Source of the DNA: CAZOKZ01 sp964580585
GTDB taxonomy: Bacteria; Sumerlaeota; Sumerlaeia; SLMS01; JAHLLQ01
Assembly: GCA_964580585.1 (NCBI GenBank)
Contig: CAZOKZ010000051.1
Coordinates: 1 to 32,866, forward strand
Length of the DNA stretch: 32,866 bases
Direction of reading: 5' to 3'
Part shown: in pieces, positions 31,174 to 32,866 of the stretch
Layout: each line of letters opens with the position of its first letter
How positions within the stretch are numbered: position 1 is the stretch's first letter
Made by a program: the position numbers and the translations under genes
The notes under the pieces: model-generated
What the model saw: the letters and a program-made list of their open reading frames with translations, nothing else
Told to the model about the DNA's origin: nothing
The model's database searches: none

Positions 31174-32463
31174 TTAGGATTCGCCGCCCGAAGGCTTGCG
31201 CCGTCCGCGTGAACGACGACGTTTGCGTCGTCCCGCATTGGCACCTCCTGCGTCTTTGTCGCCGTCTTCCGACTTAGCAGCCTTTGGCGGCGGGGCGGAA
31301 TCGTGTTCCGGAGAGGTTGAGGATTTTTCTACGCCGCCCGGTTTGGCGGACTTGGGTTTGCGGCGCCGTTTGCGTCGGCGGCCTGCTGCTTTATCCTCGT
31401 CTGTTTCCGTGTTGTCGGATTCCTTGGTTGGAGGAGCAGCAGGCGGCTTTGCGATGGCGGGAATGGCACCCGTTTCTCCGGTTTTGCCGGATTTGGAACG
31501 ACGACGGCGTCGCGAACGTTTGGGAGTGGTATCGTCTTTTTCTTCGACTGATTCGGGTGCGGTAACGGCCTCCGCTTTTGGCGGTGCGGGAGGATCTTCT
31601 TCCAGCGCTTTGGTTTCACGCAACACCTTGCCCATGCGCTTCATCTGGTCGGGCACGCGGATGTTTTGAACTTGATCGGCGGTGATCGTTTGCAACGGTC
31701 CGTCGGGGTATTTGACCAGATAAGTGCGCATGATCACGTTACGGTCGATGATAATGCCATCGCGACCCTCAACGTTGATCGTCGCGCCTTTGGTCAGCAA
31801 TTCTTTGCTCATTTCGCGGTATTGATCGACTTCGTAGGACAAACAGCACAGCAGGCGTCCGCATTGGCCCGAGAGCTTGCTCGGCGGCAGATTAATGTCC
31901 TGGTCCTTGGCCATGCGAATGTTGATCGGTCGGAAGTCGTCGATCCACGACGAGCAACACGTGCGCAGGCCACAGATTCCAAATCCATCGAGCGCCTTGG
32001 CTTCGTCGCGCACGCCGATTTGCCAGAGCTCGATGCGTGTGCGCAGGATCAACGAGAGTTCGCGGACCAATTGGCGGAAATCCACGCGCTGGTCGCTGGT
32101 AAACTGGAAGATAATCCGGCCGTCGGATGGATCGATGCGCGACGTGGAAATTTTCATGGGCAAGTTCAGCTCGCGAGCCTTTTCCTTGCAAAGCACAAGT
32201 GCCCGGCGTTCATCGGTTTTGCGTTGGAAAAAGGCTTCTTTCTCTTCGTCCGACGCTCGTCGCACCACGCGTTTCATCGGATGACGACGCAAGTGCAATT
32301 GCTCGCTGGAAACCCACTCGATAGCGGAAACGAATCCCACGTCCTGGCCGTCTTCGCGCTCGGCGATGACGAAATCCTGCAAGCTCAAGTCGCCAATCCC
32401 GGCGGGATCGTAGTTCTTGGGCATTTCTTCCTGGGAAAATTTCAGGCTGACGATTTGGGGCAT
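31174..32463 (-). CDS. PSP1/YaaT-type protein with Arg/Lys-rich tail
   Basis: A 429-residue protein. Residues about 1-275 are a PSP1 domain like Bacillus YaaT, a partner of RNase Y in the Y-complex. Signature Cys clusters are present: GFGICGLRTCCSSW (about 180-193) and LSGQCGRLLCCLSYE (about 217-231), along with KISTSRIDPSDGRIIFQFTSDQRVDFR (about 120-146). From about residue 300 the protein becomes a disordered tail with Pro/Glu/Ala stretches and three basic blocks (RSRRRRRSKS, GRRRKRRRKPKS, GRRKRRRSRGRRK), probably binding RNA or other acidic partners. Ordinary YaaT (about 275 residues) lacks such a tail. ATG 32463 gives the normal PSP1 start; the upstream frame to 32529 is not needed. The ribosome site is weak. 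Confidence 0.88.
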   Translation of the reverse strand: MPQIVSLKFSQEEMPKNYDPAGIGDLSLQDFVIAEREDGQDVGFVSAIEWVSSEQLHLRRHPMKRVVRRASDEEKEAFFQRKTDERRALVLCKEKARELNLPMKISTSRIDPSDGRIIFQFTSDQRVDFRQLVRELSLILRTRIELWQIGVRDEAKALDGFGICGLRTCCSSWIDDFRPINIRMAKDQDINLPPSKLSGQCGRLLCCLSYEVDQYREMSKELLTKGATINVEGRDGIIIDRNVIMRTYLVKYPDGPLQTITADQVQNIRVPDQMKRMGKVLRETKALEEDPPAPPKAEAVTAPESVEEKDDTTPKRSRRRRRSKSGKTGETGAIPAIAKPPAAPPTKESDNTETDEDKAAGRRRKRRRKPKSAKPGGVEKSSTSPEHDSAPPPKAAKSEDGDKDAGGANAGRRKRRRSRGRRKPSGGES

Positions 32464-32596
32464 GAGATTCTCGGGTTTCGGATAGGGGGCATGATTTCTC
32501 TGGCGGGCAAATAACGACCTCGCCTCCACAGGGAATCAAGTAAAGCGGCAACAATGCGATGCGTTCAAGCGGAAAGCGGAAATAAGAAGCCCCGTA

Positions 32597-32625
32597 TTGA
32601 CGCTTCTTGCAATCCGCCCTATTCT
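32597..32625 (+). promoter_or_regulatory. Candidate sigma-70 promoter for the right-edge gene
   Basis: TTGACG (32597-32602), an exact 17-base spacer and TATTCT (32620-32625). It lies about 70 bases before ATG 32695 and faces away from the divergent PSP1 gene. Confidence 0.5.
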
Positions 32626-32694
32626 TGAGGTATGCTTGCACGGTAACAGTGGAAGAGGTTGATCGGCACGCGGCATCGCAGGGAGGTGGGGGAA

Positions 32695-32866
32695 ATGGAA
32701 GGGATTTCGACGCATTGCATATCACCGGGATGGCGGAAAATCGTGGGGTTGGTGATTTTGGCGCTTTGGGTTTTCGCGCCCATGGTCGCCCGCGCGGAAT
32801 TGGGCCGCGATTGGCAACGCGCGGGTTATTGGCAGCGGGACAACGACACGCCCGCGGTGGAATTCA
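32695..32866 (+). CDS. Exported protein, N-terminal part (cut by window edge)
   Basis: A frame from ATG 32695 continues past the right edge, giving 57 residues. A GGGAGG ribosome site lies about 10 bases upstream. Residues about 12-32 form a signal peptide: basic WRK, hydrophobic IVGLVILALWVFAP, and an ARA-E cleavage site. The mature start (LGRDWQRAGYWQRDNDT) is hydrophilic and matches no family I recognise. The open frame, ribosome site and upstream promoter make it a real gene. Confidence 0.7.
   Translation, partial: MEGISTHCISPGWRKIVGLVILALWVFAPMVARAELGRDWQRAGYWQRDNDTPAVEF

Noticed and set aside
1..32866. CRISPR arrays, insertion sequences, transposases, integrases, rRNA genes
   Set aside because: No regularly spaced direct repeats, transposase motifs, terminal inverted repeats around genes, or rRNA sequence were seen.

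Overview
The window is a 32.9 kb piece of a draft bacterial genome, shown as draft by a 10-base N run inside purH. The organism looks diderm: it has an MscS channel, a type II secretion/type IV pilus-type ATPase and many cleavable signal peptides. Base composition is moderately GC-rich, and several genes start with GTG or TTG. The PdxJ active-site variant recalls Bacteroidetes-type enzymes, and the giant TPR-tailed Hanks kinase recalls Planctomycetes, Lentisphaerae or candidate phyla such as Sumerlaeota (BRC1). I cannot name the phylum with confidence.

Layout. 1-909: a cut-off kinase-like gene and a PilZ protein, both minus. 1290-4546: MscS, then overlapping DUF1569 and DUF2461 genes (plus). 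4611-5777: exported protein of unknown role (minus). 5973-8461: proS and a pyridoxamine-phosphate-oxidase-like protein (plus). 8790-13004: a membrane-tethered GspE/PilB-type ATPase of unusual architecture and a DUF2851 protein. 13059-14258: a membrane TPR protein and a possible small gene (minus). 14304-16359: pdxJ overlapping an MFS transporter. 16512-16742: a possible small Cys/His-rich protein. 16807-18435: purH (minus), carrying an assembly scar. 18803-21964: a 1053-residue Ser/Thr kinase with a TPR tail (plus). 21971-24654: a minus-strand cluster of a PAS protein, a membrane-anchored unknown, purN and rdgB. 24845-28128: a sigma-54 module. 28129-29648: a methyltransferase, tRNA-Glu, tRNA-Gln and purE (all minus). 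29969-31135: two hypothetical genes (plus). 31174-32463: a PSP1/YaaT-type protein (minus). 32695-end: the start of an exported protein.

The most interesting system is at 24.8-28.1 kb. A GAF-AAA+-Fis sigma-54 activator with a four-Cys cluster in its GAF domain is divergent from an AhpD-like CxxC protein plus an exported tandem-YHS protein. Between them is a near-consensus -24/-12 promoter pointing at the AhpD-like gene. About 95-150 bp upstream of its predicted start lie five copies of the heptamer TTGCGTT (one inverted), an array well placed to be the activator's enhancer. The pair also ends in a terminator. I infer a self-contained, probably redox- or metal-responsive sigma-54 regulon.

Three purine genes (purH, purN, purE) lie on the minus strand in separate units. 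Most convergent gene pairs share a perfect or near-perfect hairpin terminator.
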